64,000 nt of DNA from contig NW_001798991.1 of the NCBI RefSeq assembly GCF_000165425.1, forward strand, positions 1 through 64,000. The letters run 5' to 3'. A program made the translations under genes and the position numbers. This DNA is from Paramecium tetraurelia. Lineage: Eukaryota; Ciliophora; Oligohymenophorea; Peniculida; Parameciidae. Shown one piece after another: positions 38,680 to 53,900 of the stretch. Below the pieces are notes generated by a model. That model ran no database searches. It had not been told where the DNA came from and saw only the letters and a program-made list of their open reading frames with translations. Position 1 is the stretch's first letter. Every line of letters starts with the position of its first letter.

Positions 38680-39592
38680 TCAGAATCTCAATGACTTCTC
38701 ACTCTTCACAGCTCCAAACTTCTCATTTAGTAAGCTCTTAATTTTAGTATAGTCATTGTAACTCCATGATTTCTTTGTGTCCTTTTCATTCAACATCTTA
38801 AGAGCCTAGATGGATATCAACAAAATAGTAATACTTATCCCCATGTGACAAATCTACCCTTGACTCGTAATCTCTCTTCAGCAACCTTTTATCTGATGTG
38901 ATAGTGAACTTTCTTCTCGTAAGTTCGATTGTGTTTCTTTTCTAGATATCGCTTGACTTTTTATTTTCTCGCCATTTCCTTGAGTGATTCATGATTTGTT
39001 GAAGTACACAATTGTTCGACCCAATCTTCAAACTTCAAAGTTTCTTCATCATTTAGGATATCATCACACAATCCCACTTTGATTCTCAATAGATCATCTC
39101 CCTTCACATAGTTTGAAACAAATTCATCCTATTTTTGGGACGGTGTGAAGCGCATATTCAATTCATCCAAATGATTATCGACGTTAGAAGGAGCAGGCAA
39201 ATTCTTGGGGTATGAATATTTCTTTTAATTTTCACGTTAGAGCATATCAGCCAATCTCTCCAAATCTCCCATTGGTTGTACTTCTGATTGTTCTGCTGTG
39301 GTGCATTCCAATTAGAGACAAACCTTTTTTTTGGGATCTTCATCGAGATTGAATTCCTCAAAAGTAATTGCCTTTGGTCTTTTGAAATGTGATAACTACT
39401 GAGGGGAAAAAACAGGGAATTGAATCTCCTCTTACAACTCTTCCTACTAATACAATGATAAACAAATTGTTTTACTTATTCATCATCTGCCATATAATGA
39501 GGTTCGCTATAAGTAAAGGAGTTGTCCTTCTCTATTTCTAATTTCTCATCCTTCTCGATTACTATATCACTTAACACTTTTTGGGTGTTCAT
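38680..39592 (-). CDS. CCT-motif protein
   Basis: Two 29-nt introns leave 284 residues. Residues about 205-247 match the CCT motif of CONSTANS/TOC1-type proteins: MARKQKVKRYLEKKHNR, then KKVHYHIRQKVAEERLRVKG and RF, with the conserved Arg, Lys, Tyr and the RxRxKGRF end. In plants this motif mediates nuclear import and DNA or protein contacts in transcription. The rest is acidic and helical. A regulatory nuclear role is likely but inferred. It lies one gene upstream of the Myb-like gene on the same strand. Confidence 0.85.
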
Positions 39593-40140
39593 TTTATGCA
39601 CAAGATTTTATTTGGTTTAAAAATCTTTTTATTTATATCCAAATTATCATAAACCTTTAAATATTGCCTCTTCCAATGTATTCAAATATGCTTCAAATTA
39701 AGAAATCTCTTTTTTTTAAATGGAACCAACCTAACAAGCTGGTTCTTTGAATGAATATTTGAATTTATTTCTAAATTTTTATAATCTCAATAGCAATAAG
39801 AAGAACCTCAGATCTACATTAATTAAAAACATCACCTTCGATGTTGAACAGAAAATTGCTTAGAAAATTAATGGTACACAATAAAAATGAATAAGACATC
39901 GTAGGGGTGTAAGAAAACTGTGTAATGAAATTGTTGAAATGAATATTTTTCACCATTTGGGGTTTTAACACTCAATCGATGATGGATGAGAGAGACTTTT
40001 TTAATTTTATTGTATCAGATTTAGATGATAATGTTTTTGAGGATTATTTTAATTTTGTTATTATAATTATATAAATAATGTATTAAGACGCCAGTTACTA
40101 CTCATAATCTTAGTAGAAATAATCAGTCAAGAATAATTCA
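39593..40140. promoter_or_regulatory. Divergent intergenic region
   Basis: 548 bp between the divergent CCT-motif and MORN3 genes. AT-rich, no defined motif. Confidence 0.3.
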
Positions 40141-41284
40141 ATGAAAGTCGCACGATAATGGTAGATAAATGATTAAAAAGCAGAAAAAAATGGATTACAC
40201 AAAGCTATTTATTGGGTAAAGAGTTAAACAAAGAACGAAGATGGAACTTAAAAATAAGAGAGATGGGTGGCTGACTAAAAATATGTTGGTGATTGGAATC
40301 AAAACAAAAAGTGTGGCTTTGGTGTATAATACTATGGGAATGGTGATAAATATGAAGGTGGATGGTTTGACAATCAAAGAAATGGATAGGGTACATATTG
40401 GGTGAGTGAAGGGAAGAATAAGTATAGACATTCAAATTTATGATTCTAGAATGAGAAGAGAATATACAGGAGATTGGGTGAATGACAAGAAAACAGGCAA
40501 GGGAACCATGTTTTATTAGAATGGAAATAGATATGATGGTGTATGGTAGGATGATAAATCACATGGAGAAGGACGTATGATTTATGCCAATGGCGATGTT
40601 TACGAAGGCTCATGGTTTAAAGGCTTAAGAAGCGGTTATGGAGTCTTAACAAAAAGAAATGGAGATCATTTTGAGGGCTATTGGGTAAACGATAAGAGAG
40701 TAATAAATATACATTATTATTATTCAGGAAGGTCAAGGATCCTACTTCTTTGCTACCAAGAATCAAGTATTTGTTGGAGAATGGGTCGACGATATGCCCA
40801 AAACTGGAGTGTATTCTGAAGTAGAGGATCCCTACACAGTCAAGGAGGAGAGGGAGAAGCATTTCATGGATCCTTATGTGTTGCCAGATATTCCTAAAGT
40901 TGAATTGCATGATCCTACCAATGTTCTTAAGGAGTCTATGGAGTTGGCTAGAAAGGAGCGAATCATTTACAGAGCCATTCACATTCCATTGGATGAAATG
41001 TATTCTAAGTAGGAGATGGAAGACTTGGCTTTGCAATTTGAGTCTGCTTCTAATTAGGAACATAAAATTACTTTAATTAATAGCAAAGCCATTTTTTAGA
41101 GCATGGGTTTTGATATTGAAGGTAATTAATTGGTTTTATCTTAGAAAAAATACTTCAAAGCTATTTAAAGCATTTGCAATAGGATAAGTACAACGAATTT
41201 GAAATAGAGTTGGAAACATTCATGAGATTAGTAGCAATTATATTAGAAAGTCAAGGGTATGATCAATCTGAGATTAATATTTGA
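40141..41284 (+). CDS. MORN3: MORN repeat-containing protein 3
   Basis: Introns of 28, 28 and 23 nt leave 354 residues. About seven MORN repeats (YVGDW..., YEGGW..., YTGDW..., YDGVW..., YEGSW..., FEGYW..., FVGEW...) are followed by PYVLPDIPKVELHDPTNVL, matching the closing part of MORN3 proteins. MORN3 is a ciliary/manchette-associated protein in animals. The protein is longer than animal MORN3 (about 240) through a C-terminal helical extension of about 110 residues. The start at 40141 gives a long pre-repeat segment, NGLHKAIYWVKS, typical of the family. The antisense ORFs at 40195-40435 and 40617-41063 are shadows. Confidence 0.9.
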
Positions 41285-41757
41285 TATAGATTATTATTAG
41301 TATTAATTTCAATAGAATAAATTACTAAAGGAAGTGCAGATTTTTTATTTTTTTTTTTAGATCTAAAAAACCGAAAAATTGACTGCTAATTTTTATAAAT
41401 TTATTCTTCGATTTTACTAAGAAAGGTCAAAAAGTAATAATATATTTTAACTTTTGGGTCGAATATTATTAACCTATACATTCTACACTCATTATATTAT
41501 TGTTAACAATAATATGATTTAGAGTCATCATAATCAGTAGGGTTGTAGTTTTGATTAATGAGGATCCTAATTTTTGTAAATGAGATATAAGGCATAATTT
41601 TTACTTTGAATATGAAACATCACAATCACCCATTGATGTTGTTTTGGTTTCAAGTGTTTGAAAAAGCGAATTCACATTATTTTTGAAAATTATGATAGGT
41701 TGAGATCTTGATAAATTAAATATAGTTATATATATATTACAGTATATAATATTTAAT
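41285..41757. other. Convergent intergenic region
   Basis: 473 bp, AT-rich. No gene supported; the minus ORF reading through 41601-41858 is an out-of-frame shadow of the LITAF-like gene. Confidence 0.4.
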
Positions 41758-42132
41758 TCATCCGCATAAAAATTGCTTTGTTCCAATAAGTTTTGTGCAT
41801 TTTGAACATCTGTGTTGTGCATCTTTGCACCTATCCCAAACGCAAGGCAAAATTGCAAAAACAGCTGTTATGATGAATGCTAACAATATGAACATAACTA
41901 TGTAACTACACTTACCCATTTCGAATAGAACATCAGTTTCTACCAATTAATTGCATTTCGTACACAATAATTGTTCCTTACTTCTTGATTGCGGTACTTT
42001 AGGATATTCAGCATTTTCTTCTATTTATTTATTTCCAACCGACAATTCCACATGTACCGGTTTGATTGTTTGCTAAAACCCCTAAGATTGACAATAACTT
42101 GTCTATTAATTATGCTAATCACTATCAAACAT
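41758..42132 (-). CDS. LITAF-like domain membrane protein
   Basis: A single exon of 124 residues. LCTKCNQLVET supplies the first CxxC, a hydrophobic stretch YIVMFILLAFIITAVFAI forms the membrane-inserted helix, and LPCVWDRCKDAQHRCSKC supplies the Cys/His knuckle ending in CxxC. This is the LITAF layout, a zinc-binding monotopic domain found on endosomes and lysosomes. The N-terminal half is polar and Gln-rich. The size is typical of the family. Function in ciliates unknown; likely endosomal. Confidence 0.9.
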
Positions 42133-42859
42133 AAGATTGGAAAATAATTAAATATTTATATATATGATTATAGATCAATTCTAGTATCAAATTTAGTTAA
42201 GTGTATTTACTTACAAATACTAATTTATTAGATGTGAGGAAAAAAGAAAAGAATAAAGAACATTGTGAAGAATTGTTATAATAACAAAAGTCAAATAGAA
42301 AAAGATATTAACAGGAATTTAAATAATTAACAAATTATTAAAAACAACCTACGTCCAACTGATTATTAATCTTCTTCATATATCACCTAACCTTTAATTT
42401 TAATGGTAACCGTAGGATAGAAATTGAGAATTTCATTAAGAGGGATATTTATTAAACAATCCTGCAAATCAAAGTAATATAATTTAAATAGTAAATTAAT
42501 TTCAAGTTGTTAAAACTGTCTTATGATATTTGATAATAAAGATCTAAAAAACTTTCAATGAATTTATATTATTTAATACATTTTACAAACACTACACCAA
42601 TATTGCAGAAGATCCATTGAATAAAACAATTTATTCATTGAGTTTATCCTTAGAATAATAATATATTGAATTAGTATTGTTTGTTAAAAATTTTCAATTT
42701 AATTTTGTCAGCCTGTATTCTATTCTTTAATAAAAATAATTCAACTTGTTTTCTTATTGTTGAAAGTGATATGTTATTACACATAAAGTTTGATAATAAG
42801 ATATTCATTTATGAGCATCTTAGATATTTGTGATATATATTAATTTTAAAATATTATTA
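42133..42859. promoter_or_regulatory. Divergent intergenic region
   Basis: 727 bp, AT-rich, between the LITAF-like and MAP3K-like genes. No motif could be assigned. Confidence 0.3.
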
Positions 42860-44096
42860 ATGGGCTGTTGCATGAAAGGGAAGGCTCATGTGGCAGCGAG
42901 TTCCATAAATGCAAGTCAGAGACAGACTAAGAAATTCGATACTCAACGTTCTCGAGTGGATGAAATGAAGTTTGAGGTGTTTGAGAAAACTATGTATGGA
43001 AACGAGGATAATTATTATGATTCAGATGAATTAACTTGCATTGATCGCAATTAACTATTAAGTCTTATTAAAAGTGAGCCAAAAAAGATTCGTTGGACTC
43101 CTGGCTAAGTAATTGGGTAAGGCTCTTTTGGAAGAGTAATAGAGGCTATGAATTTAGATACTGGAAAATTGATGGCCGTCAAATAAGTGATGGTAGGTAT
43201 TCGAAATGAGGATCGCATTATGGCACTTGAGATCGAAATCGATTTACTTTCTTTGATCAAGCACAAGAACATAGTTTCTTATTATGGAATGGAACGAACA
43301 GAGAAGACCCTGAATATCTTTCTGGAGAGAGTGGCAGGAGGATCCCTGAGTTCAATGCTCCAGAAATTCGGTTCATTTTAGGAATCCCTAATTAAAGTTT
43401 ATATGCGTCAAATTTTGTAAGGGTTGGAATATTTGCATCAAAATGGCATTATGCATAGGGATATTAAGGGTGCAAATGTGCTAGTTGACAATCAGGGAGT
43501 TTGCAAATTGGCCGACTTTGGGAGTAGTAAGAAGATTGCATTAAATAGCGATAGCACTATATTTGGAACTCCTAATTTTATGGCTCCCGAGGTTGTACAA
43601 TAATAGAAGTCTGGGAGGAAAGCAGATATTTGGAGTCTGGGATGTACCATGATTGAATTGGCAACAGGTAAGCCTCCATGGCATGAGATAACAAACTAAT
43701 TTGCGGTTATGATCAGGATAGGAAAAGGCGAGATACCACAAATTCCAGAAGGGTTTTCGGAAGAAGCCAAAAGCTTTGTTTCGCATTGTTTAGAGTATTT
43801 AAGGGTGAAAATATATTGTTAGGGTTGATGAAAGGAAGCGTTGGAATGCTACTAAATTATTAAAGCATCCGTTTCTGATCCAATAGAATAAGCTCGAAAT
43901 TCCTTAGGGAAAAACTTCATTACGTAATACCCCTGGAAGTAAATCGAAGCAACAACAGCGGTCATTCAAATATCCAGAATAAGAAACCTCTCATTCTCCT
44001 GGTTAGGCGAAAGAGTTTGAATAACAACACTCAGACAACTTGTAGCCCATGAATGACAGTTCCTTTGTTCTCAAATAGAAAAGGTAGTAGGAATGA
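42860..44096 (+). CDS. MAP3K-like (STE11/MEKK type) protein kinase
   Basis: One 28-nt intron leaves 402 residues. The kinase domain has [32 protein letters not shown] and [10 protein letters not shown], a set typical of STE11/MEKK kinases, which phosphorylate MAP2Ks. The start at 42860 gives MGCC, a candidate for N-myristoylation of Gly2 and palmitoylation of Cys3/Cys4, so membrane attachment is likely; an upstream in-frame ATA codon run before it is less convincing. The 80-residue tail is Ser/Gln-rich. No regulatory domain is seen. Confidence 0.92.
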
Positions 44097-44528
44097 TAAA
44101 ATTCTTTATGTTTTTAATTAGTTTCATATTAATATATATTAACAAAAGAAACAATAAATAATTCCTATTATTTTATTTTAAGAATTCCTTTTAATAGCTA
44201 AGAATTTGAATTGATAAATAGATCTACGTATACTACATATCTATGCTATGCAAGTGATCAATATCTGAAGGTTTAACTAATTCCTTGTTTTAAGAGAATA
44301 TAATTTTAGGTAATGCTAATATATCGATTACTGTATTTAATAGTTGTATTTAAGCTTAGAAATTTCTTCAAAGTTTGATAGTTATTTCAATTTTATCGAC
44401 AAGATTAATTGTGTTATAAAAAGAGAAAAGTTGATTTGATTATTATTAATCGTATCGTATTTAATTACATAAAGAATGAGGCTTATTACCAATTGATTTT
44501 GTTTGGAGGATTATTAATATTATTATAA
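44097..44528. promoter_or_regulatory. Intergenic region before MAPK15
   Basis: 432 bp of AT-rich DNA between two plus-strand kinase genes. No defined element. Confidence 0.3.
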
Positions 44529-46297
<1,769 letters not shown>

Positions 46298-46400
46298 TTA
46301 TTTACCAAATTTCATATTGTTCAACATATGTATATTCTAATTCGATAAAAAATATTATAAAATCTAATAAATTTCTTGTTATAATTAATTGTCACCATCA

Positions 46401-47806
46401 TCAAAAAAATCCCCCAGACTTTATTTCAGTTCCCCCAGGATTCGATTTCTGTGATTGAGCTATTGATTTAGGTCCAGATTTATTAGATTTAGAGACAGAC
46501 TTTTATGATTTCTCACTTCCTTGTCTATATACTTATGGAAACCTCACTTTCCCTTAAGAATCATTCCGATTTTAACCATTCTCCTTAAAGTCAACCCCTT
46601 CAGGTATGCTCACCTCATGAATAGGAGCATCAGAGCCTGACTTTGTCATCTGCACCTTATCCCAAGAATTCAGAGGAGGTTTAGGAGGCAATGCCTTAAC
46701 AATGTGATCAATTTCTGGTTTCTCCAAAGTAATGATATCGAATTCTATTTGTAAATTTGTTAATAATTATTACCTTTATCATATTTCTTGATCAAATCAT
46801 CATATTTATGTCTCTTTATCAATCTGTCTTGAGTTCTGAGTTGATCCTAGAGATCCCTTTCTCTGTATTCGTTTTCCAAGACATGCCTTATTTCATAACG
46901 TTTCTTGTGATTTCTATTGATCTCATCAATCATTTTGATTTCCTCTGGGATCTCCTTCGTTTAATCTAAATAAACAGATTCTCTAAACTTCCAAGAGGGT
47001 GGAAATCTATCGTTGAAGTGTTTGCCATGATTGAATTAGTCCTATTTTAATTTCCTCATTTTTATTGGAAAAAGTACTATTAAAATTCTTATTCCTTTTC
47101 ATCATTATAAAAAGTTCCTGCAACAATATCATAGTTCCTAACTCTTTTACATTTATCATTGATATCAGACATGACTGCGGTCTCCTATTCTTAAGCTTTT
47201 GATTCGTGATTTTCCAGAAACCTGAAGAATACTAATAATTTCTAACTTGTTTGTAATAATATTAAAATCTCTCTTGTTCCTATTAATCACAGGCTTCTCA
47301 TGAACTCTTTTCTGAACTACTACCTTCATGTTTTTGTAATATTCTTCACTCTTCTTCTCATTTGTAATTATATTATAATCATTAAAATTGGGTGGTAACT
47401 AACATAAAAATCAAATTGTATACTAAACATTATTTGGTCTTCTCTCTCTCGTCTGGTCTCTCTATTCCTTAAACTTGCTCCAAATTAACTAAATCATATT
47501 CGTGCAAGTATTTCTTAACCATTTCCTATCAAATCTAAACTCACAATACCATTTTCTTTTATGCCAATGTGGATGTTTTCTGAAAATCTTTCTCCTTCTC
47601 CTTAACATCCCTTTCTGGATTTTGAAAAGTCTGCAAAACAGGATTGAATTCTGTCTGTTTCAATTTCATCTCCTTTTGTGTATAGATCTTGGGTTTCTAA
47701 AAATCCACCTTTTGTTTCCTGTTCCCTTGATAACTAGGATTAATGTGGAATCTTACTCTTTCAATTCCTCCGCCCATGCCTTAGTGTCAGCTGGATCAAT
47801 GTACAT
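46401..47806 (-). CDS. Conserved-looking hypothetical protein, seven exons
   Basis: Six introns (23, 24, 25, 25, 23, 29 nt) leave 418 residues. Landmarks are NYDIVAGTFYNDEKEQ, HFNDRFPPSWKFRESVYLDQ, a helical charged stretch ending KRHKYDDLIKKYD, and a Ser/Lys-rich tail SQKSVSKSNKSGPKS. The compact aromatic segments look evolutionarily constrained. No catalytic motif, signal or membrane span is seen. Plus-strand ORFs 46757-46969 and 47502-47837 are antisense shadows. The protein resembles many ciliate cytoskeletal proteins in make-up, but I do not recognise it. Confidence 0.75.
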
Positions 47807-47946
47807 CAAGCAGTTATTAATTTATTACTTAAAATGATAAATATACACAATATAATACTACTACTCTCTCTTTATTTCTCATATTGAGATTTTCGTCCAA
47901 AAACAAAAGAGAAATCACGATCAATAGTTATTCATTAATTTTTACA
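47807..47946. promoter_or_regulatory. Short divergent promoter region
   Basis: 140 bp separate two divergent starts, so a shared bidirectional control region is likely. AT-rich, no defined motif. Confidence 0.4.
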
Positions 47947-48533
47947 ATGTAATAAGATGATAAAAAAATTGATTTCATTCCTGTCCCAAAAAAAAATCAA
48001 ATTATAGTTCCATATGATTGCAAAATGCAAAAATACGATCTCACGGATAATGATATCAAAATACTGTTCAAGTATTTCAAAGAGTAATCACTATACACCC
48101 TATTAAAGATTAGCAATATTGAAACAAATGCGCAAGGATCTCTCCCAATCTAAGAGTTTGAACCCTTACAAAAGCTCCTTCAAAAAAGTTTCAATCTATT
48201 CTATTATTTTAGATTGCCTTGAAAATTCTATTACAAGTCTTGAGTTTCTTGATTCTTCTGCTCTTCATCTATTTATGGATTGGCTTGTTTATCGTGGTTT
48301 TGGCAGACCCCATCATTATGACTCTCTATAGTTATTTGGTGCTGTACTTGATTTGGTACAAGGGAATAAGGCTTGGGATTGAAATGATGTTGGATTATGG
48401 AAAACTAATGCCCTTACAAAAATATCTAAAATCAATGAATAAGAAATATTTCGGTAGCAACGGAATTCAATGGCATGTCGGAGGAGGAGGAAAATGGATC
48501 CAAATAGATTACTTAACATACTTGAAAAAATGA
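47947..48533 (+). CDS. Small membrane protein of unknown function
   Basis: Two 25-nt introns leave 178 residues. Residues about 80-130 form one or two adjacent membrane segments (IALKILLQVLSFLILLLFIY and GLFIVVLADPIIMTLYSYLV). The cytosolic N-terminus is basic and the C-terminus carries YFGSNGIQWHVGGGGKWIQI, a Gly-rich motif likely to be a small fold. A standard-code ORF at 48219 covers only the last exon. The 109 bp to the convergent stop is typical here. Family unknown. Confidence 0.75.
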
Positions 48534-48642
48534 ACATAATTCATCCAGAAACTCATTTCTATTTATAATTACATCTTAGCAAATTTATTCAACATAAATT
48601 ATTTTAAGCAAAATAAAAAAACACACCATTTAAATACAAAGT

Positions 48643-48933
48643 TCAAATCTATTGATCCTTATTACATTTCTTTAGATCATTCCTTCTTTACACTTTATTT
48701 ATTATTCTACAATCTGTCTTATGTTTGCAATACTTATTTGAATTTCCTTTAAACACTCTTCCCAACGATTCCAATGAAATCCCCCTCCTCTTTGCCTCCT
48801 GTGTCCTCTGAATCACATACCTTATAGAGGAACAATCCAGTTAAATCAGCAACTGATTAGCCTCTTTTTTGATTTTATTATGGAATCTGTTCTTTCTATC
48901 GTATTAGTTTGAGTTGCATTCTTTATAATCCAT
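48643..48933 (-). CDS. Small basic hypothetical protein
   Basis: A single exon of 96 residues, strongly basic, with Cys at spaced positions (KYCKHKTDCRI, DLKKCNKDQQI). The Cys/His spacing hints at metal binding but does not fit a known finger. The TGA-bounded frame has good coding composition. It lies 116 bp downstream of the RING-H2 gene on the same strand. Confidence 0.5.
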
Positions 48934-49049
48934 AGTCACAATAAGTCCTAAAGGATATTTAATATAAAAAATAATGAACTTTTTAAATTTAAATGTGCTC
49001 ATATGAGAATTAAAGTAAAATAATGTTCTATTTATAAAAAATGAATTAA

Positions 49050-49973
49050 TCAGATAGACTTCCGACAGAATGGACATGTATTGTTGATGTTGATCCAAGA
49101 CTGAAAATTGAAAATAACTGAAATACCATAATGCAGCCTTCATGGTAATGATGCAGTTGGGAACATTTCAGAACAACCACCTCCTCGTTTAATTCATATG
49201 GACATCTGCAAATACAGCATTCTTGTTCTCCTTCGATTAGATTTGGTTTGTATTTGATTGGTTACAGTCGAGTTCTGATTTCGTTTCTTTGTTGCTCCTT
49301 GCTAAATCTACAATTTAAATAAGTGTGATTACAAATTGGCACAGTAATAACAACTGAGGATAATGAGGAATGGGGAACCTAGGATTGCCAAGACCAATAT
49401 CAAGTAAAGATCAATATATTGATAGAGTGAGATTACAAGGATTGCACATAAAAAGCAATATTAATACATTAACTCCTCTGACTTCATACTGTAATATATA
49501 CAAAATAAGTATACACCATAACCAAATATAAGTTAGTATATGATTGCTATTATTCGGCAACACCACTTGCCAAAGATTGTCAACTTCGCTACTTCTAGTT
49601 TTATTTATCTCGATAATATATTTAATTTCCTTTATTCAATTACTTACTCTACATTTTCAGCAGGTACAATTTGATCTAGTTTGAATGCCAATATTCTCTT
49701 ATTCACATTCAAATATTTTAAGTGATTCCTCTGGACAATGATCATAAGAAATGCATGGAACATTATCGCAAGAATCCAATAATTCATTTGGTTTTATTCG
49801 TGATTCATATACAGTAATGCAAATCCACATCCAATTTTCAAAGCGTTGTATGAGATATAATAATATTAAGTGGTCCTAAAATGACACACTGCCTCTTTAT
49901 AAATAGGGGTTTCTATATACATTTATTATTCTTCCTGTTAATTTAGATTCACTTCACGAAAATCATTATTCAT
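49050..49973 (-). CDS. Membrane RING-H2 (E3 ubiquitin ligase-like) protein
   Basis: Introns of 25 and 26 nt leave 290 residues. Four hydrophobic segments, for example YWILAIMFHAFLMIIV and AILVISLYQYIDLYLILVLA, precede a C-terminal RING-H2 finger: CCICRCPYELNEEVVVLKC, then HHYHEGCIMSW and CPFC. The ligand order C-C-C-H-H-C-C-C fits RING-H2 E3 ligases, which transfer ubiquitin from an E2. The membrane spans place it on an internal membrane. The last intron sits inside the RING after the GCIM segment. A further short intron before the third span is possible but not required. Confidence 0.88.
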
Positions 49974-50903
49974 TTTATATTATAAATATTGTTAAAACGA
50001 ATCTCATTAAATATAACACAAAAAATTATAGCACTCAGAAACATTATTGTAATCCTTTAATTTATCATAACATTCTAATAATTTATTAACTCAACTAATT
50101 AAGAGCGAAACTAGTGACAAAAACATTATTAAAAATTTATAAAATTTAACAATTATATTTATTAATATTATACATTTATTGATCTACAAAATATCAAAAT
50201 ATTAAATTTAATGAATTCAATTAAAAAATTGTGAGGATAAATGCTGATAAATATTGATTAAAGAAATTTTAATGGTTTATAAGATGTCTTCAGGGATATT
50301 ATTAACCCACAAACATTTAAAGGAAATAACATCAATAATAAATAGTGAAATCTATAGATCCAAAAGCTTGTTTTGAAATACTTGCGTCTTTCTTTATGCT
50401 GATTAATCCATAAGTTGCATTCTTCTAATTAAATAAAAATATTATCTACTTAAATTCTATTTTCCTTATTATTAATTTCGTATTTCTATTGTTTACAAGG
50501 AGAAAATCAAAAAGATTAGATGAGGCTAGCCATCATGGTACTAATGATTATAATTTATTACAATTTACGCAATTTAAGAGTCAGAAATTTAAACTGATCC
50601 TGGTTCATAAGAATATGTGATATCAATTTCAAGTAAAGTAGAATGATTTCAGTTAATTATGATCTGAAATTGATTAATTCATAATTTTAATAACATAAAA
50701 AATGTGTAAAAATAAAAATCTCATAGATCTCCAGCTTATTTTAAATAAAATGATTAAGAAAATAAGTATCATTTTAAATTCGGTATTAGAAGGATTATGA
50801 AATTCTACTTGTTTAATTTTATATCTTAATTAAATTCAATGGGTATATTAGTAGGTGTTTCAATTCATTAATATTTCTATTACTATTATTGATTTAATTT
50901 ATA
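49974..50903. promoter_or_regulatory. Divergent intergenic region
   Basis: 930 bp of very AT-rich DNA between divergent genes. No gene or repeat recognised. Confidence 0.35.
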
Positions 50904-53900
50904 ATGAGCTAATAGAAAAACTTCATAATAACAGATAAAGGGATTACCTATGTAATAGAGAGTATGCTCGGTAGTGGGACTGGAGGATAGGTTTACAAAG
51001 CATACAGAGATGAATAGAATTAAGTTTAAGAATATGTGGCTCTAAAAATTTAGGGTAATTTAGAATTTTAAGAACATTAAACTTTAAAAACACTTAGCGA
51101 ATATAAGTTGAATCACATCGTTAATATATTGGACTTAGATTCCTATAATAATTATATTATAATCATAATGGATTTAGCTACAGGTTCTTTTCAAGAATAT
51201 TGGAGGAATGAGAAAATATTTGATATAAAAGTAATTCTACACTATTTCCTTTAAGTAAATATAGAATCAATAATTTAAGATAGTTTAGGGGACAGAGGAA
51301 TTACATAATTTATCTTTAATTCATAGAGATTTGAAATTAGATAATGTAGTTTACATGGAAGTAAATAACCAAAAGCATCTAAAATTATGCGATACTGGAC
51401 TAATGAGAGAGAAAAGTGGCAGAAAAACAATTACAGTAGGAACACCATATTACATGGCTCCTGAGTAAATCAATTAAAATATCTATGATGAGAAGGTCGA
51501 TATTTGGTCATTGGGTATGATACTGTACGAAATGATTGGCAAAAAAAATATGGTGGATGGTAAAAATTATAATTATTTTACAAGGAAATTCAATACAATC
51601 GATATTGCAATCAATCTTAAATCTAAGGTAGGATTAAATCAATTAACAGATCGATTAATTATTTATTAGCAATTTTGAATATTCACAGGATATTAAATTG
51701 TTATTAAAATAGATGATAAATGTAAGGAGTAGTGAAAGGCTTAAAGCAAGTGCGGTAGTAACGAAACTGAAACAAATCTTGAAAATTGATGGGATTCAGT
51801 CGAGTGGTAATGGATTATAATAGGCTTAATTTCAGTAATTTCAATTTAATACGTCTTTTTTTAAAGAACAAATAAAATAGGAGATTTAAAAAGAATTTGA
51901 AGAATAGAAAAATTAAGAGTTCTTAAAATTAGAAGAATAACATCGAAAGGATTTGTAGTAAATTAAAGAGCAATCTGAAGAGTATAATCAAAAATAAATG
52001 AGAGATGAAATTAATAAAATTCGAAAATAAATAGAGGAGGAATAGAAAGTTAAATTTGAAAAAGAACTAAAATTCAAGGAAGAATAATTATAATAGGAAT
52101 ATCAATTTTAGTTGACTTAGGTAAATGAGAAGTAAAAGCAGGAACTTACAAATAAATACGATGATGATTTGTTGAATCAAAAAAAACAAATGGAATAATA
52201 ATTTTAATAAAAAGTTGATGAGCAAATATCAATATAGCAGTAGCGTCTCTTAAAAGAAGCGGAAGAGAGGATTAAAAATGAATAACAGGATAAGGAGCAA
52301 TTTCTTAAAATACAGCTTTAGGAAAAATTGTCAAAACATTATTAGTAAGACTTTGAATAGAAAGTAAAGGATTTAACAAAATTTTAAAATATGCTTATTG
52401 TTACTCAATAAAATATCTTGAAGAGTACAAATCTCATTGAAAATTAATTAAAGGAATTAAAATTATAACTTTAACAATAACAAATACCATCCCAAACATA
52501 TTCTCATTATAATTAAGACTTTTAAAAATAATTAGAAGAGAAGTTATAGTAATTGTAGTCATTAAGTGATGAACTTTCTCAATTTCATTTCAATTTTTCT
52601 TTACAAAAAAATTAAAACTAAAATTAAATTGATTAAAATCTTAAAAAGTTGACAGGAATCGTAAATTCTTAATAACAATTGTTAAATCCTGTGAATGTTG
52701 TTAGCTTTATTCAGAAATTAAATCTATAACTCACAAATATCGCTGAAGAATATACCAGGTTGTCCGTAGAACATGAACAATAACGATTAACAGTCTTATT
52801 AGAATAATCTAAAAATTATATTGATGAAATCAAAAAAATGATTTCAGAGAAATAGTTACATTTATAGTAATTTAATGAAGATGCTGACTTGTTAATTTAA
52901 AAAGATAAACAATAATAAGAATAAATCCAAAGCATAAATCAATAGTTTAATTAGATTAGTATAGAATTCAAATTACTTCATTCAATGATGGATACTTCTA
53001 ACGTAGAATAATCTCAAACTGAAAAGTTAAATCAATCTTTTTTAAATATAAAAGATCAACTTACTAAATTTGAAACACATTTAGAAAAAGCCAAAGAAAA
53101 AGTCTCTTAATAAAAAATTAAAGAACTATAGATGATTCTGAATGATTTAGAGAGACTCGTTTTGTAAATCAACGAATGGGAAGAAAAAATAGATTACAAT
53201 AATAATGAATAATAAATGCAGATCTCAAATGAACAGAAAGAAGTACTTCAATAGTTAACATAGTAGTTATAAAGTTTTAACCAAATCAAGATTAAAATAT
53301 AATTATTAACATAATAATTAAAATCAAATCAAATTTAGTATTCAAACAGGATTTTTATTACAATCAAAACAGAATTTGAAATTTCTGCCTTTAAAATAGA
53401 GTAGATATATAATAACTATATAAATATGTTAAATAGAATTTAAGCCTAAGATTTATAATAAAATTAAGTAAAAACGGAGCAAAAAAAGCTTAATGAAAAA
53501 TTAAGAAAACACTAACAAAGTTTATAGTTGAATTATGATCAGTTAGTAGATGAATACAAAGTTATATAGGATGTATGTAAAAATGAAGAAAAATTATAGC
53601 ATTTATGGTTTGAAATATAAAGATAAGAAAAGATTCTTAAAAATGGATTTAAAGAGAGAACCACTTCAATTTATGTGGAGATTGCTGATTTTGAAAAGAA
53701 AATCTTTCAGAACTTAGTAGATGTTGAATTAGCAGAAAGTCAAATATCCTTTAAATTGGAGTTTATATCTAACCATCTTAGAGATGAATTATAGAAACTT
53801 ATTGTAATTAAATAACAAGCAACAGAATAAAAAGAAGGCTATTTAGCATAAAATTTTTAATTTTTTTTAACATCTTTAGAGGAATTGAATACAATATCGA

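Noticed and set aside
40617-41063. 148-codon minus ORF
   Set aside because: Antisense of MORN3, which is supported by domain order.
46757-47837. Two plus-strand Phe/Leu-rich ORFs
   Set aside because: Antisense of the seven-exon minus-strand gene.
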